A DNA stretch of 64,000 bases from Moraxella catarrhalis (GCF_001656295.1 NZ_LXHE01000002.1:124001-188000), one strand, 5' to 3'. Positions 1 through 9,807 are shown, counted from the first letter of the stretch. The notes: generated by a model from the letters alone, not told the origin. Numbers and translations: made by a program.

Positions 1-127
1 ATTTGGGCTAAATTGTTATTATAAGAATAATCCAATGAAAGATGGTTAAACCATTAAAATTCATTAAAATTTTTTATACACTTAGCTGATACCGTTTGGT
101 ATTAAGCCAAATAATGATAAGGATGCT

Positions 128-592
128 ATGATGAGCCAACAAGATATTTTTCAAGCCCTAACCGAATCACATGACAGACAGCGTAAATTGTGTGATAAGA
201 TTGAATCGCTGATGGATTCTGACCTTGATGCTGCCAAAAAAGTCTACCCTGAACTTGAGATCGAGCTACAGGCACATGCTGCCGCCGAAGAGCGTCATCT
301 GTATACACCTGTCATGGAATATGATGATGGGCTGGATTTATCTCGTCATGCCATTGCTGAACATCATGAAATGGATGAGATGATGCATAAATTAAATGAT
401 GGGCGTATCAGTGATGATACTTGGAAAGAAACTTGCCATGCCCTAATCCATGAGCTACGACATCATCTAAAAGAAGAAGAAAAGAAGTTTTTTATCCAAG
501 CTAAAAAATTATTGGATGAAGAGCAGCAAGAAAGATTAGGTGCACTTTATGAAGTGGAACACAACCATTTCGAGCGTAATAATGATGAGTAA
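128..592 (+). CDS. Hemerythrin HHE-domain protein
   Basis: A 154-residue cytoplasmic protein of the hemerythrin/HHE cation-binding family, whose members bind a di-iron centre in a four-helix bundle and sense or store oxygen, iron or NO. Visible ligand candidates are the SHDRQ motif near residue 15, the HAAAEERH segment near 50, HAIAEHHEMDEM near 76 and HELRHHLKEEEKKFF near 110. This matches the family spacing of His and His-x-x-x-Glu motifs. The Shine-Dalgarno AAGGA (119-123) lies 4 bases before ATG 128 but 7 before the adjacent in-frame ATG 131, so the second start is the better placed. It is monocistronic and followed by a terminator shared with the convergent sbcC. Its physiological ligand cannot be told from sequence. 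Confidence 0.85.
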   Translation: MMSQQDIFQALTESHDRQRKLCDKIESLMDSDLDAAKKVYPELEIELQAHAAAEERHLYTPVMEYDDGLDLSRHAIAEHHEMDEMMHKLNDGRISDDTWKETCHALIHELRHHLKEEEKKFFIQAKKLLDEEQQERLGALYEVEHNHFERNNDE

Positions 593-624
593 TCATCACA
601 CATTAAAATAGTAGCGATTTCATA

Positions 625-655
625 AAAAACCTTGTTATGGCTAACAAGGTTTTTT
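625..655 (+). terminator. Bidirectional intrinsic terminator, HHE gene / sbcC
   Basis: Inverted repeat AAAACCTTGTTA / TAACAAGGTTTT around a TGGC loop, flanked by A-runs on the left and T-runs on the right, so it can serve both convergent genes. Confidence 0.85.
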
Positions 656-675
656 ATTATTAAGGTTGATTTGAT

Positions 676-3600
676 TTAAGAAAGGTTTTTGACACCAGCA
701 CCATGTAAGGTGCTATATCCGCCTGCGTGTTTTTCAACGATGATTTGGGTATCAATGCGTTCTTTTAGGCTGGCGACATGGCTAATAATACCAATACTTT
801 TACCGCTTTGTTGTAGTTCAAACAAGGTATTAAGCGCCAAATCTAAAGCAGTTTCATCCAGTGTACCAAAGCCTTCATCCAAAAATAGTGATTCAATTTG
901 TACATTTTGGCTATTAATCTGCGATAAACCGAGTGCCAAAGCCAGTGAGATGATAAAACTTTCACCACCTGATAGATTTTTACTGCTGCGTACCGCATCG
1001 CCTTGGTGAAGATCTGTCACTAAGATTTCAAGCGCCTTTGAGCTATCGCCATCAAAGGTGAGCAGGTAGCGATCGTTCATTTTTGCCAAAATTTGATTGG
1101 CATGATGTAGCACCAAATCCAGTGTTAAACCTTGCACAAAGTTTCGATATTTTTTACCGTCTGCTGAGCCGATCAGCATATCAAGCTTTGCCCAAATTGA
1201 ATTTTCTTGTTCTTGGCGTTGGATGTCTTTAAGAATCTGTGTATGCCGCTGACGGTTTTGAAGCTCGCTATTTTTGATGGCGTTAAGCTCGCCAATAGAT
1301 TGGTTGATGCTCTCTAGCTGTTGTTGCAGATTGATGAGCTCTGTGTGTAAATCTTCAAGCTTGAATTGATGAGCATTAGGGTTTGATTTGATTAAATTAT
1401 CAAGTTTTTCTTGACAGTTATTGATTGATATTGTCGCTTGGTTTAGTTGATTGATGAGCGTATCATGTGCGGTTTTGAGCTCAATCAGCTCATCTTCTGA
1501 GATCATCGCTGTTAGAAATTCATCTTGAGTGCCAAACTCCGATGCCATCAGTGCGTCATCAAACGCTGCTTTGCTTTGATCAAGCTTATTAGTCAATTCT
1601 GTGATGCTAAGATCCAAGCTTTCGATGGTTGCTTTTTGGGCGTGTAAGGCGGTCAGATTATCATGCAAAGCTTTGGTGCTACTATCAAGATCCGCTCTGG
1701 CTTTGGTGAGTTGATCTTGATAATGTTTTTCGGTTTGGTCAGGATCTTGATCACCCAGCAGAGCGGTGCGCTCAGTGACTTGGGTTTTGATTTCAAGAGT
1801 TTTGTCATCCAAAGTGCGGTTTAGCTCATCAATTAAAGGCGTAAGTTCTTGAATTTTTTCGGTGTGTGCGTTGATCTGTGCATCTAAGTGGATAAGCTTG
1901 GTTTGTTTCTCCAAAAGATCATCATTCAGCGCCATCGCTTGATTGGCTTGAGATTCAAGTGAGTGCTGAGTCCTGGATAAAGTGCGCCAAACTTGGTCAA
2001 ATTCTTCTTCATTAAGCTTTAATACGCTCAGACTAAAGTCTTCAGCATTCGGTAGGACATTGCCTTGGGTGTGATGTGCGATGATATCATACCAAGTGCT
2101 GATTTCGGATAGATGCTGTTTAATGGCGCTAAACTCATCTGGCATGCTAATGGTGCTTTGTGCTTGGATCAGCTGATTAAATGCAGCTAATAGCTGATCG
2201 CAAAAATGCGATTTGGCATCAAAGATCTCGCGCATCAGCATCTCTGTATTATCACGAAGCATTAGACCGTTAGCCTTTAGATTTTCTTTTTTAATCGCCT
2301 GTTTGTCTTTTTGAGCGATCAGCTGATTTAGTTCATGCAAAAGCCCACTGCTTAGCCGATAAGTTTCTTCAAGATGTTGAATGTTATCTTGACTATTTTT
2401 AATCAATTTATCAATTTCACCTTTACTTGGCAGGGTGGTTGAATTATCTGAGTTTATCTCACCTGCGATCGTCTGCCATGTGGCATTAAGATCGTGATGC
2501 AGATGCTTGCTTTTATTTTGTGCAAGGCTCAAATGATCTTGATGAGCATCCAAAGTCACCTGTAGCTTGTGTAATGTGGTCGTTTGCTGATTGGCGGTCT
2601 CATTGAGTTCATTGAGCTTGGTTTCGCACAATAATAATTTTTCTTTGGTAAGTTCAGCGTTTTTACCGTCCAAGTGATTGGGCTGCGACTTAAAAGGATG
2701 TTCAGTACTTCCACAAAGCGGGCAAGGATCGCCATCTTTGAGCTGATCAAAGTGCGCTTTCATATGCAAAATTTGCTTATGCAGCTCATAATTTTCCAAG
2801 ACCGCTTTATGAGTCTCGCTCGCTTGTTCGATCTTTTGAGAGAGTGTCTCTAAAGCAGTTTGGATGTTGGTTTTTTCTGTTTGTAGATCACTCATCTTGC
2901 GACTGGTGTCGCTGATTTCAGATTGAATAAGTGTGTATTGCTCATAATTTTCATAGATGCGATCTAGCGTATGCAGAATATGTGTCTGCTGCTTGATTTT
3001 TGCGTATTGATTTTCTATGGTTTTTTGTAGGATATCTACATTAATAATATCTTTTTTATTTAAGTTTAATTTATCAATAATTTTATCATTTATAGCGATA
3101 ATTTGGCTCTCGATAGAGTGTAGAGCTTCACCGATAGCTTTAAAAGTCTTTCGCTTATCCTTAAGCTCGCCAAGACGAATGTTGAATGTCCCAATGCGCT
3201 GAAGCTGCTGCTGATGAGCGTGTGTTATCGCGCGCCGCAGCGTATCATATTGTGAGATATGATTATTGCATAGGTGTAATTTTTCATTTATGTTATCGCT
3301 ATCAATGCGACTAATTTTTTGTTGGATACTATCAATATCTTTCACCAAAGCTGATTGATTGGCTTGGGTTTCTTTGAGTAGCTCTTGCGCGGATGAATGC
3401 GTTTGTTTTGTTTTTTCAAGGGTTTGGATGAGGCTTTGCTGCTCTTTATATAAAGCGCTGATATGCTGATCAAGCCTACGAGCCGCTTGTAGTTTTGGCT
3501 TTAAAATTTCATAATCATTATTTAATTTATTAATATTTTCTTGAAATTGATCATGCGCTTGACTGTGCTTTTGGTGGCTTAAATGTATTTCGTTCAGACG

Positions 3601-4566
3601 TGCGTTAAATGCGACGAGCTGCTCTTTTTTATTGAGCTGCTCAAGATGCTGCTCATGAAACACTGTGTAAAGTGGCTGCAAATTTTTGGCATTATAAGCG
3701 CGATTCAAGCGTTGTATATTTGGTTCAAAATTGGTTAAGTCTTCTTGATGCTCGATCAGCTTTGCTTGATAATGATTGATTTCCTTATTCAAAGTTTGAT
3801 AGTCATCGGCAGTTTTTTGGTGATCGCTGACAAGCTTAATCTGAGACTCAAGCGAGCTTTTTTGTTCTGTGACTTTGCTGATTTGCTCAATTAATTGGTC
3901 ATATTCTTCTGAATTTAATAAACGAACTTCGCCCAGTTTGATTTGTAGATTTTTTAATAAATTAAGCTGTTCTTTGTGCTTTTCAAAGGCTGCTTGCCCG
4001 ATTTTGGCGTAGATGTGCGTGCCTGTAATTTGTTCAAGAATTTGACCGCGCTCGGCGGCGTCCGACTGTAGAAATGCCGCAAATTCGCCTTGTACAAGCA
4101 TGACCGATCGAGTGAATTGGACTTTATTCATGCCCAAAATACGCTCAATTTCCTTATTGACCAAGCTTGCTTTTTCTTCAAGGATTTTTCCATGCGTATC
4201 ATCGGCGTGCTCAAGTAAGCTGATCTCTCGGCTGACGGCTTGAAGATTACCATCGACTTTTTGCTTAGCTCTGCGCTGCGACCAACTGACTTGATATATT
4301 TTATTATTAGCACGAAAAACAACGGTACTCGCAGCCATGGCGGTGCCAATACTCATCAGCTCATTATGCGTGGCAGAAACATTCAGACGAGGCGTCTCAC
4401 CATACAAGGCTAAGCAGATGGCATCCAAAATCGTTGTTTTGCCAGCACCTGTGGGACCTGTGATGGCAAATAAAGCGTGGCTATTAAAAGCAGGATCTTC
4501 AAAATCTATCTGCCATTTGCCTTTTAGGGAGTTGATATTTTCAAAGGTAAGTTTTAAGATTTTCAT
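676..4566 (-). CDS. sbcC: SbcC, ATPase subunit of SbcCD nuclease
   Basis: A 1296-residue SMC-like ATPase that, with SbcD, cleaves hairpin and protein-blocked DNA ends. The N-terminal Walker A GPTGAGKTTILDA lies near residue 38. Two very long Gln/Leu/Lys-rich coiled-coil arms follow, with the zinc hook CPLCG near residue 615 in the middle. The C-terminal lobe has the ABC signature LSGGESFIISLALALG and Walker B SLFLDEGFGTLDE. Length is somewhat above the E. coli protein (about 1050), the excess lying in the arms. It starts 19 bases after sbcD on the same strand, so the two are one operon. Confidence 0.97.
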   Translation of the reverse strand: MKILKLTFENINSLKGKWQIDFEDPAFNSHALFAITGPTGAGKTTILDAICLALYGETPRLNVSATHNELMSIGTAMAASTVVFRANNKIYQVSWSQRRAKQKVDGNLQAVSREISLLEHADDTHGKILEEKASLVNKEIERILGMNKVQFTRSVMLVQGEFAAFLQSDAAERGQILEQITGTHIYAKIGQAAFEKHKEQLNLLKNLQIKLGEVRLLNSEEYDQLIEQISKVTEQKSSLESQIKLVSDHQKTADDYQTLNKEINHYQAKLIEHQEDLTNFEPNIQRLNRAYNAKNLQPLYTVFHEQHLEQLNKKEQLVAFNARLNEIHLSHQKHSQAHDQFQENINKLNNDYEILKPKLQAARRLDQHISALYKEQQSLIQTLEKTKQTHSSAQELLKETQANQSALVKDIDSIQQKISRIDSDNINEKLHLCNNHISQYDTLRRAITHAHQQQLQRIGTFNIRLGELKDKRKTFKAIGEALHSIESQIIAINDKIIDKLNLNKKDIINVDILQKTIENQYAKIKQQTHILHTLDRIYENYEQYTLIQSEISDTSRKMSDLQTEKTNIQTALETLSQKIEQASETHKAVLENYELHKQILHMKAHFDQLKDGDPCPLCGSTEHPFKSQPNHLDGKNAELTKEKLLLCETKLNELNETANQQTTTLHKLQVTLDAHQDHLSLAQNKSKHLHHDLNATWQTIAGEINSDNSTTLPSKGEIDKLIKNSQDNIQHLEETYRLSSGLLHELNQLIAQKDKQAIKKENLKANGLMLRDNTEMLMREIFDAKSHFCDQLLAAFNQLIQAQSTISMPDEFSAIKQHLSEISTWYDIIAHHTQGNVLPNAEDFSLSVLKLNEEEFDQVWRTLSRTQHSLESQANQAMALNDDLLEKQTKLIHLDAQINAHTEKIQELTPLIDELNRTLDDKTLEIKTQVTERTALLGDQDPDQTEKHYQDQLTKARADLDSSTKALHDNLTALHAQKATIESLDLSITELTNKLDQSKAAFDDALMASEFGTQDEFLTAMISEDELIELKTAHDTLINQLNQATISINNCQEKLDNLIKSNPNAHQFKLEDLHTELINLQQQLESINQSIGELNAIKNSELQNRQRHTQILKDIQRQEQENSIWAKLDMLIGSADGKKYRNFVQGLTLDLVLHHANQILAKMNDRYLLTFDGDSSKALEILVTDLHQGDAVRSSKNLSGGESFIISLALALGLSQINSQNVQIESLFLDEGFGTLDETALDLALNTLFELQQSGKSIGIISHVASLKERIDTQIIVEKHAGGYSTLHGAGVKNLS

Positions 4567-4585
4567 TTTAAGTTCACCTTTAAGA

Positions 4586-5968
4586 TCAGACAGCTTTATG
4601 ATCGGTTTCTTGGATTTCTTTGATCAAATCTTGATAAGCGCCGATAAGATCGTTTTTTTCGTCTTGATTGAGATCTTCTTTATCAAGCCGCTTATAAAAC
4701 ACATCCATTTCATCAAGTTCTTCTAAATTTAGGGTAGGCGTGTTTGATTTTAGGCTGCCTTGATAGGTGGTTTTGTTTTTGATGCTGATCGTAGCAATGC
4801 TTGAACCTTCAAGCAGATCGACAATTTGCTGCTTTAAATTGGTGATTAGGGTGTCGCCAACATACTCAATTTCAAGCCAAATGGGTTCATCATGTGCCTT
4901 TAGGGTGTCGATGGCGCTAGCGATGAACGCCATATCACCGCAGATTCTAGCAAGGCTATGAAAAATTGGAACAGGTAGGCTATGGATTGATATGGTATCG
5001 TTATCTTGATTTTCGCCATGCAAATCATCATTCTTTGGCGACTTTGATATCGGTATGCGTTTATTGAGTGGTAAATCAACAATCAGCACTTGTTTGTGGC
5101 GTCCAATCTCTCCAAATCCCATCGCGATTGGCGAGCCGCTATAGCGGATGTGATTTTTTTGACCGACTTTTTGGGCAGCGTGAATATGACCAAGTGCCAC
5201 ATAATCAATGGCATCATCAAAAATCTGACTACTGATCTGACCAAGTGTTCCAATCTGAATATCACGCATGCCATCATCGGTGGATGAGACAGCGGCACCA
5301 GCGGCATAGAGATGTCCTGTGGCAATGATGGGGATGGTTTTTTGGTGGGTGTGATAAACGGCTTGCTGCTTATCCTTGGCAAGATTGGCTAAAGACTGGT
5401 AATAGTCAGCCACGCCCTCCAGTAAGAGCTGATTTTTTTGGTGGATTGAGTTGGCATCAATCCCACTTCTGACATCACGATCACGAATATAAGGCACCGC
5501 CATCACGATAGCACTTGGGATACCTGCATCATCTGTTAGAACGATGAGCTCATCAGATTTGTCTTGGCTGACACTGCCAATCACATGGGTATTTAGCACA
5601 CCGAGCACTTCTTTGGTTTTTTGTAGGCTGGTGGGAGAATCATGATTGCCTGCGACGATGATGATGTGCTGAATATGATTTTTAAAGGCGGAGGCAAGAA
5701 AGTGATGGTAAAGGTATTCTGCACGGTTGCTTGGTGTCATGGTATCAAAGATATCACCAGCAACAATTAAAATATCCACTTGATGTAATGTCAAAGCCTC
5801 AATCAGCCAATCCAAAAATTTAGCAAATTCATCATAGCGTGACTGATTGTATAAAAGCTTGCCCAAATGCCAATCAGATGTATGCAATAGACGCAGCGAG
5901 TCCTTGGGTTTGGGTAGGGTAGGCACAATGGGGCTTTGATGGGTTAGATGTGTTTTAAATATCGTCAT
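4586..5968 (-). CDS. sbcD: SbcD, nuclease subunit of SbcCD
   Basis: Mre11-type metallophosphoesterase that supplies the Mn-dependent nuclease of SbcCD. Phosphoesterase motifs appear in order: HTSDWHLGK, VAGDIFDT, AGNHDSP, ATGHLYAAG, ALGHIHAAQ. I start it at ATG 5968 (460 residues). A longer frame opens at a TTG at 6019, but that extension crosses a strong terminator hairpin (5987-6013), so it cannot be part of the normal message. Even from 5968 about 23 residues precede the HTSDWH motif, longer than E. coli SbcD. Transcribed into sbcC. Confidence 0.95.
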   Translation of the reverse strand: MTIFKTHLTHQSPIVPTLPKPKDSLRLLHTSDWHLGKLLYNQSRYDEFAKFLDWLIEALTLHQVDILIVAGDIFDTMTPSNRAEYLYHHFLASAFKNHIQHIIIVAGNHDSPTSLQKTKEVLGVLNTHVIGSVSQDKSDELIVLTDDAGIPSAIVMAVPYIRDRDVRSGIDANSIHQKNQLLLEGVADYYQSLANLAKDKQQAVYHTHQKTIPIIATGHLYAAGAAVSSTDDGMRDIQIGTLGQISSQIFDDAIDYVALGHIHAAQKVGQKNHIRYSGSPIAMGFGEIGRHKQVLIVDLPLNKRIPISKSPKNDDLHGENQDNDTISIHSLPVPIFHSLARICGDMAFIASAIDTLKAHDEPIWLEIEYVGDTLITNLKQQIVDLLEGSSIATISIKNKTTYQGSLKSNTPTLNLEELDEMDVFYKRLDKEDLNQDEKNDLIGAYQDLIKEIQETDHKAV

Positions 5969-5986
5969 GACAGTTGCCAAATTATC

Positions 5987-6013
5987 AAAAAAAGACCGCA
6001 AACAGCGGTCTTT
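5987..6013 (-). terminator. Intrinsic terminator after the DUF493 gene
   Basis: Perfect nine-base stem AAAGACCGC / GCGGTCTTT with a five-base loop. On the minus strand it is followed by a run of seven T. It begins two bases after the DUF493 stop codon and separates that gene from sbcD. Confidence 0.9.
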
Positions 6014-6015
6014 GG

Positions 6016-6321
6016 TCAAACAGTGGTACGCACAGTTGCAGCTTTATCCAAAGCGGTGTACAAGCGATTGACTTGATCGGCATCGGTTAAATACAAATTC
6101 ACGCGTACAGAATGAAAGCGACCTGTGCGAGATGGGCGAACCTGCATGGTCGCTGCATCAAATTCAGGAAAAATCTCTGCTAAAATTAGTTTCACTTCAT
6201 TGATCAAAGTTTCATGATGTCCTTCGTGTCCGATGATACTCATGGGATAATCCATAGGAAAATTCCAAAGCTCAGGCGTTTGAATTTCGGTGCGTGTTGG
6301 AGTTTTTGGCGTATTAGTCAT
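6016..6321 (-). CDS. DUF493 (YbeD-like) protein
   Basis: A 101-residue protein of the DUF493/YbeD family, small alpha/beta proteins with an ACT-like ferredoxin fold and no settled function. Visible are the family's early block FPMDYPMSIIGHEG and the conserved strand RPSRTGRFHSVRVNLYLTDADQ, then a helix ending VNRLYTALD. ATG 6321 has a good Shine-Dalgarno (AGGATAA). In many proteobacteria this family sits near lipB; here it is alone between ypjD and sbcD, with its own terminator. Confidence 0.85.
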   Translation of the reverse strand: MTNTPKTPTRTEIQTPELWNFPMDYPMSIIGHEGHHETLINEVKLILAEIFPEFDAATMQVRPSRTGRFHSVRVNLYLTDADQVNRLYTALDKAATVRTTV

Positions 6322-6396
6322 AAGTTATCCTAAATGATTTTGGTGTAGAAATAAGATGGGGGAATTTTGTCAAAATTAAAGTAGTATCATCAAAAC

Positions 6397-7188
6397 CTAG
6401 CTGATTAAAAACTCCATCACCGCCTTTGAGCCGACAAAACCGATCGCCAGTAATAAAAATCCATATACCGCAAAATTTGCGGCACGCTTACCCCGCCAGC
6501 CGTAGCGATAATGACCAGCAATCAACAGCCCATATAATAGCCAGCTCAGCAAGCTAAATACCATCTTATGTGCCAAATGTTGATCTAAGATGTCATAAGT
6601 TGCGACCAGACCAAACCCAAGTGCGATACTCAAAATCACAAATCCAGTCAGCACCATATCAAACAAAAGACTCTCCATACTCTGTAAAGACGGCAGGCGA
6701 CTGACCCAAAATCGATGAATGGTTTTGCGTTTAAGCTCACGAATTTGTAAGCGTAAGAGTACCCCTTGAACGGCTGCCATCAGTAGCACACAATACGCAG
6801 CAAATGATAGTAAAATGTGGATTTGTAGAGTGTTTGATAAATCCGTGAGTGGTTTGTAAGCCACTTGACCAAAATAGCCCAAGCTCACCCCAACCGCTGC
6901 CATCGGAACCGCCAAAATCCCTAAGCTTAAAATTGGGCGATACAGACCAAATAATACATAAAATAATACAAAAAATAAGCTGGTTAAGCTTAGCGTATTA
7001 AATAAGTTAAAGTTTAGTCCGTAGAGCGTGATGATTTCAGGTGTCAATACCCAACCATGTAATAAGATAGCAAAAATTAATATGCCAAGCACCGACCGAT
7101 GAATCGGTGTCTTTTGAAATAAGGCATATGCCAAATAAAGACCTGATCCTATATAAAGTATCAGACACAGTAAAAAAATAACAAGCAC
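6397..7188 (-). CDS. ypjD: YpjD/CcsA-like cytochrome c assembly membrane protein
   Basis: A 263-residue integral membrane protein with about eight hydrophobic helices, of the CcsA/HemX/YpjD branch of the cytochrome c assembly family. It starts with GTG behind AAGGGGT. The segment LSFAAYCVLLMAAVQGVLL carries the family pattern of a helix following a periplasmic histidine (HILLSFAAY). Position supports the name: ypjD (corE) lies divergent from and next to ffh in many gammaproteobacteria, exactly as here. Whether it handles haem or, as has been suggested for CorE, metal traffic is not decided by the sequence. Confidence 0.85.
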   Translation of the reverse strand: MLVIFLLCLILYIGSGLYLAYALFQKTPIHRSVLGILIFAILLHGWVLTPEIITLYGLNFNLFNTLSLTSLFFVLFYVLFGLYRPILSLGILAVPMAAVGVSLGYFGQVAYKPLTDLSNTLQIHILLSFAAYCVLLMAAVQGVLLRLQIRELKRKTIHRFWVSRLPSLQSMESLLFDMVLTGFVILSIALGFGLVATYDILDQHLAHKMVFSLLSWLLYGLLIAGHYRYGWRGKRAANFAVYGFLLLAIGFVGSKAVMEFLIS

Positions 7189-7215
7189 GGCTACCCCTTT
7201 GTTGATGTCTGATTA

Positions 7216-7355
7216 ATCATTTGGATATCGGTAAAAGAATTTTGCTCCAAATCCTAACAATCAGCATAAATCGTGCAATTAAATTGGAATATTTGCCTAA
7301 TTTAGCATAAAATAGCAGGTATTTGTAGCAATACTTTTATGGATATCCAAATGAT
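7216..7355. repeat. 14-bp inverted repeat flanking the ypjD/ffh divergent promoter
   Basis: ATCATTTGGATATC at 7216-7229 recurs as its exact reverse complement at 7342-7355. The arms are 112 bases apart and bracket the predicted ffh promoter. They could be paired operators for a looping regulator or the arms of a long stem. No known regulator motif is recognised. Confidence 0.6.
7284..7313 (+). promoter_or_regulatory. Predicted sigma70 promoter for ffh
   Basis: TTGGAA (7284-7289) and TAAAAT (7308-7313) are separated by 18 bases. It lies between the two arms of the 14-bp inverted repeat and leaves a leader of about 90 bases before ffh. Confidence 0.5.
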
Positions 7356-7409
7356 GACAGGTAAATCTTAAGTGATGTCCAAACTTTGAAATAACACATT
7401 GGAAAAATT

Positions 7410-8954
7410 ATGTTTGATACTTTAACTGAACGACTCTCTGGTAGTTTGCGTCATATCGCAGGCACAGGACAGCTGACCGAAGACAACATCAAAGATACTC
7501 TAAGAGAAGTACGCATGGCACTGCTTGAAGCGGATGTTGCATTGCCAGTTGCACGCAACTTTGTCGCACGCGTCAAGGAACAAGCACTTGGTCAAGAAGT
7601 ACTCAAAGAACTCGCCCCAGGGCAAGCGTTTGTTAAAATCGTTTATGATGAACTCACTGAGATGATGGGCAGTGCCAATCAGACGCTTGAGATGACGGGT
7701 AAGCCACCTTTGGTGTATCTGCTGGCAGGTTTGCAGGGTGCAGGTAAGACGACTACTGCAGGCAAGCTGGCTAAGTTTTTGCAAGACAAACAAAGCAAAA
7801 AGGTCATGCTGGTATCAGCTGATATATATCGTCCAGCAGCCATCAAGCAGCTTGAACAGGTGGCAGCACAAGTCGGTGCAAGCTTTGTACCTTCAACAAC
7901 CGATGAAAACCCAATTGATATCGCACGCCGAGCTATCGATGAGGCTAAACTTCAGTATCAAGATATTTTGATCATTGATACCGCAGGTCGTCTGCATATT
8001 GATGATGAGATGATGAGTGAAATCAAGGAGTTAACCAAGGCAGTCAATCCTGTGGAGACGCTGTTTGTGGTGGATTCGATGACAGGTCAGGATGCGGCCA
8101 ATACTGCCAAAGCATTTAATGACGCACTGCCTTTGACAGGCGTGATTTTAACCAAAACTGATGGCGATGCGCGCGGCGGTGCAGCACTTTCAGTGCGTGC
8201 GATCACAGGTAAGCCGATTAAGTTTTTGGGTCGTGGCGAAAAACTAGAAGCACTTGAGTTGTTCCACCCCGAGCGTATCGCTCAGCGTATTTTAGGTATG
8301 GGTGATGTGCTGTCTTTGGTCGAAGAAGTTGAACAAAAAATTGACCGTGAAAAAGCCGAAAAAATGGCGAAAAAAATTCAAAAAGGTGGCGAGTTTGATT
8401 TAGAAGACCTGCTCACCCAATTTCAGCAGATGAAAAATTTGGGTGGGATGGCAGGCTTTTTGGATAAGATGCCAGGCTTGGGTGGTGCTGATATCCAAAA
8501 AGCAATGGAAGAAGCCAAGCCTGAAGAAAAAGTCAAAGAAATGGAAGCACTCATCCACTCAATGACACCGTTTGAACGCCAAAATCCAGATAAAATCACA
8601 CCAAGCCGCAAACGCCGTATTGCTGCAGGCTCAGGTAGGCAGATTCAAGATGTTAATCGCCTCCTCAAGCAGCACAAACAAATGGCAAAAATGATGAAAA
8701 TGATCAGCCGACCTGACGGCATTGGCAAAATGATGAAAGCGGTGCAAGGTCTGACTCGTGGCATGTCAGGTGGCGGCCCTTTATTTGGTAATAAAGACGC
8801 TAATCAGGCAGGCGCGCCAACGATGCAAGACATGCAAAAATCCATGCAGGATCTGGGTCTAAAGCCAGAAGATATGCCCAGCATGGAAGAGATGCAAAAA
8901 AAGATGCAAGAAATGCAAAGCCAGCTTCCATCAAACTTTAAAAAGCGTTTTTGA
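7410..8954 (+). CDS. ffh: Ffh, signal recognition particle protein
   Basis: SRP54 homologue (514 residues) that binds 4.5S RNA and targets nascent inner-membrane proteins to FtsY. N domain at residues 1-90. GTPase G domain with GLQGAGKTTTAGKLA near 108 and DTAGRLHIDDEM near 190. Methionine-rich M domain from about 325, with the RNA-binding SRKRRIAAGSG and repeated Met pairs. The C-terminal tail past residue 455 is unusually Met/Gln-rich (repeated MQKSMQ-like units), about 60 residues longer than E. coli Ffh. tsaB follows directly. Confidence 0.97.
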   Translation: MFDTLTERLSGSLRHIAGTGQLTEDNIKDTLREVRMALLEADVALPVARNFVARVKEQALGQEVLKELAPGQAFVKIVYDELTEMMGSANQTLEMTGKPPLVYLLAGLQGAGKTTTAGKLAKFLQDKQSKKVMLVSADIYRPAAIKQLEQVAAQVGASFVPSTTDENPIDIARRAIDEAKLQYQDILIIDTAGRLHIDDEMMSEIKELTKAVNPVETLFVVDSMTGQDAANTAKAFNDALPLTGVILTKTDGDARGGAALSVRAITGKPIKFLGRGEKLEALELFHPERIAQRILGMGDVLSLVEEVEQKIDREKAEKMAKKIQKGGEFDLEDLLTQFQQMKNLGGMAGFLDKMPGLGGADIQKAMEEAKPEEKVKEMEALIHSMTPFERQNPDKITPSRKRRIAAGSGRQIQDVNRLLKQHKQMAKMMKMISRPDGIGKMMKAVQGLTRGMSGGGPLFGNKDANQAGAPTMQDMQKSMQDLGLKPEDMPSMEEMQKKMQEMQSQLPSNFKKRF

Positions 8955-8969
8955 TGGGTGGTGGCTGTT

Positions 8970-9656
8970 ATGTCAAATTTAATGGCATTTGATACGGTAT
9001 TTGAGCAATGTTCGATTGCACTTTTGACAGATGGCGCCGTAATTTATGAACAGACTGTGGCAGGCGGTCGTGGTCAAACCGAGATTATCTTATCTTTGGT
9101 GGATGAGGCGTTATCTCAGACGAATATTAAGTTATCAAACATAGACTGTTTGGCGTTTAATCGTGGTCCTGGTGCATTTAGTGGCATTCGCATTAATACC
9201 GCAGTGGTACAGGCTTTATCGGTGGCACATGAAACTTTGTGCGTGGGTGTTTCAAGTTTGGCTGCGTTGGCGGACACAGCACATCAGATACACCAATTTG
9301 CAGAATCATCGTGTATCACGGCGGTTATGGATGCACGCCAAAATCAAGTCTATGCTGGTAATTTTATGGTTAAACATGGCAATATTCAGCCAATCGTAGA
9401 TGCCAGCAATGCCTATGGTAACGAATTTTTGGTAGATTATGGCAGTGCCGTGCCTGCTGATGTTATCGTCGGTGATGGCGTATCTTTGATTAACACAAAT
9501 GCCAATATTAAACTAAAAATTCAACCAACAGCAAGCGATATCGCTCGATTGGCTTGGGGCGAATATCAACAAGGTTATGCGGTGCGTGCAGAACACGCTT
9601 TACCTGTTTATCTCAGAGATAATGCTTGGAAAACTTTGGCTGAGCAAGGTAAATGA
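8970..9656 (+). CDS. tsaB: TsaB, t6A tRNA modification factor
   Basis: ASKHA-fold partner of TsaD in threonylcarbamoyl-adenosine (t6A37) synthesis on ANN-reading tRNAs. Recognised by the N-terminal MAFDTVFEQCSIAL, the block NRGPGAFSGIRI and the helix SLAALA. I prefer ATG 8970 over the GTG at 8958. The preceding GGGTGG is then well spaced, and the conserved strand begins a few residues after the start as in homologues (228 residues). Fifteen bases separate it from ffh, so co-transcription is likely. It is full length. Confidence 0.93.
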   Translation: MSNLMAFDTVFEQCSIALLTDGAVIYEQTVAGGRGQTEIILSLVDEALSQTNIKLSNIDCLAFNRGPGAFSGIRINTAVVQALSVAHETLCVGVSSLAALADTAHQIHQFAESSCITAVMDARQNQVYAGNFMVKHGNIQPIVDASNAYGNEFLVDYGSAVPADVIVGDGVSLINTNANIKLKIQPTASDIARLAWGEYQQGYAVRAEHALPVYLRDNAWKTLAEQGK

Positions 9657-9807
9657 TGGCTATCAACCGCCTTTATCATGAGTGCATGTTGGATAATAAA
9701 TAGCAATATTTATATATTTCTAATAGCCAATCAAGCCTCATTAAGCTGCTGGCTATTTAAGTTGGTTGAAGCGGTGGCATTCTATTTTTTTATTTTTGAG
9801 ATGATTG

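Noticed and set aside
109-123. Fur-like half site ATAATGATAA ahead of the hemerythrin gene
   Set aside because: Only one half matches and it overlaps the ribosome binding site in AT-rich sequence.
5969-6019. Longer sbcD from a TTG at 6019
   Set aside because: The extension runs through a strong terminator hairpin and has no homology to SbcD N-termini.
9722-9757. Terminator after tsaB
   Set aside because: An eight-base inverted repeat exists but the loop is 20 bases and no T-run follows.
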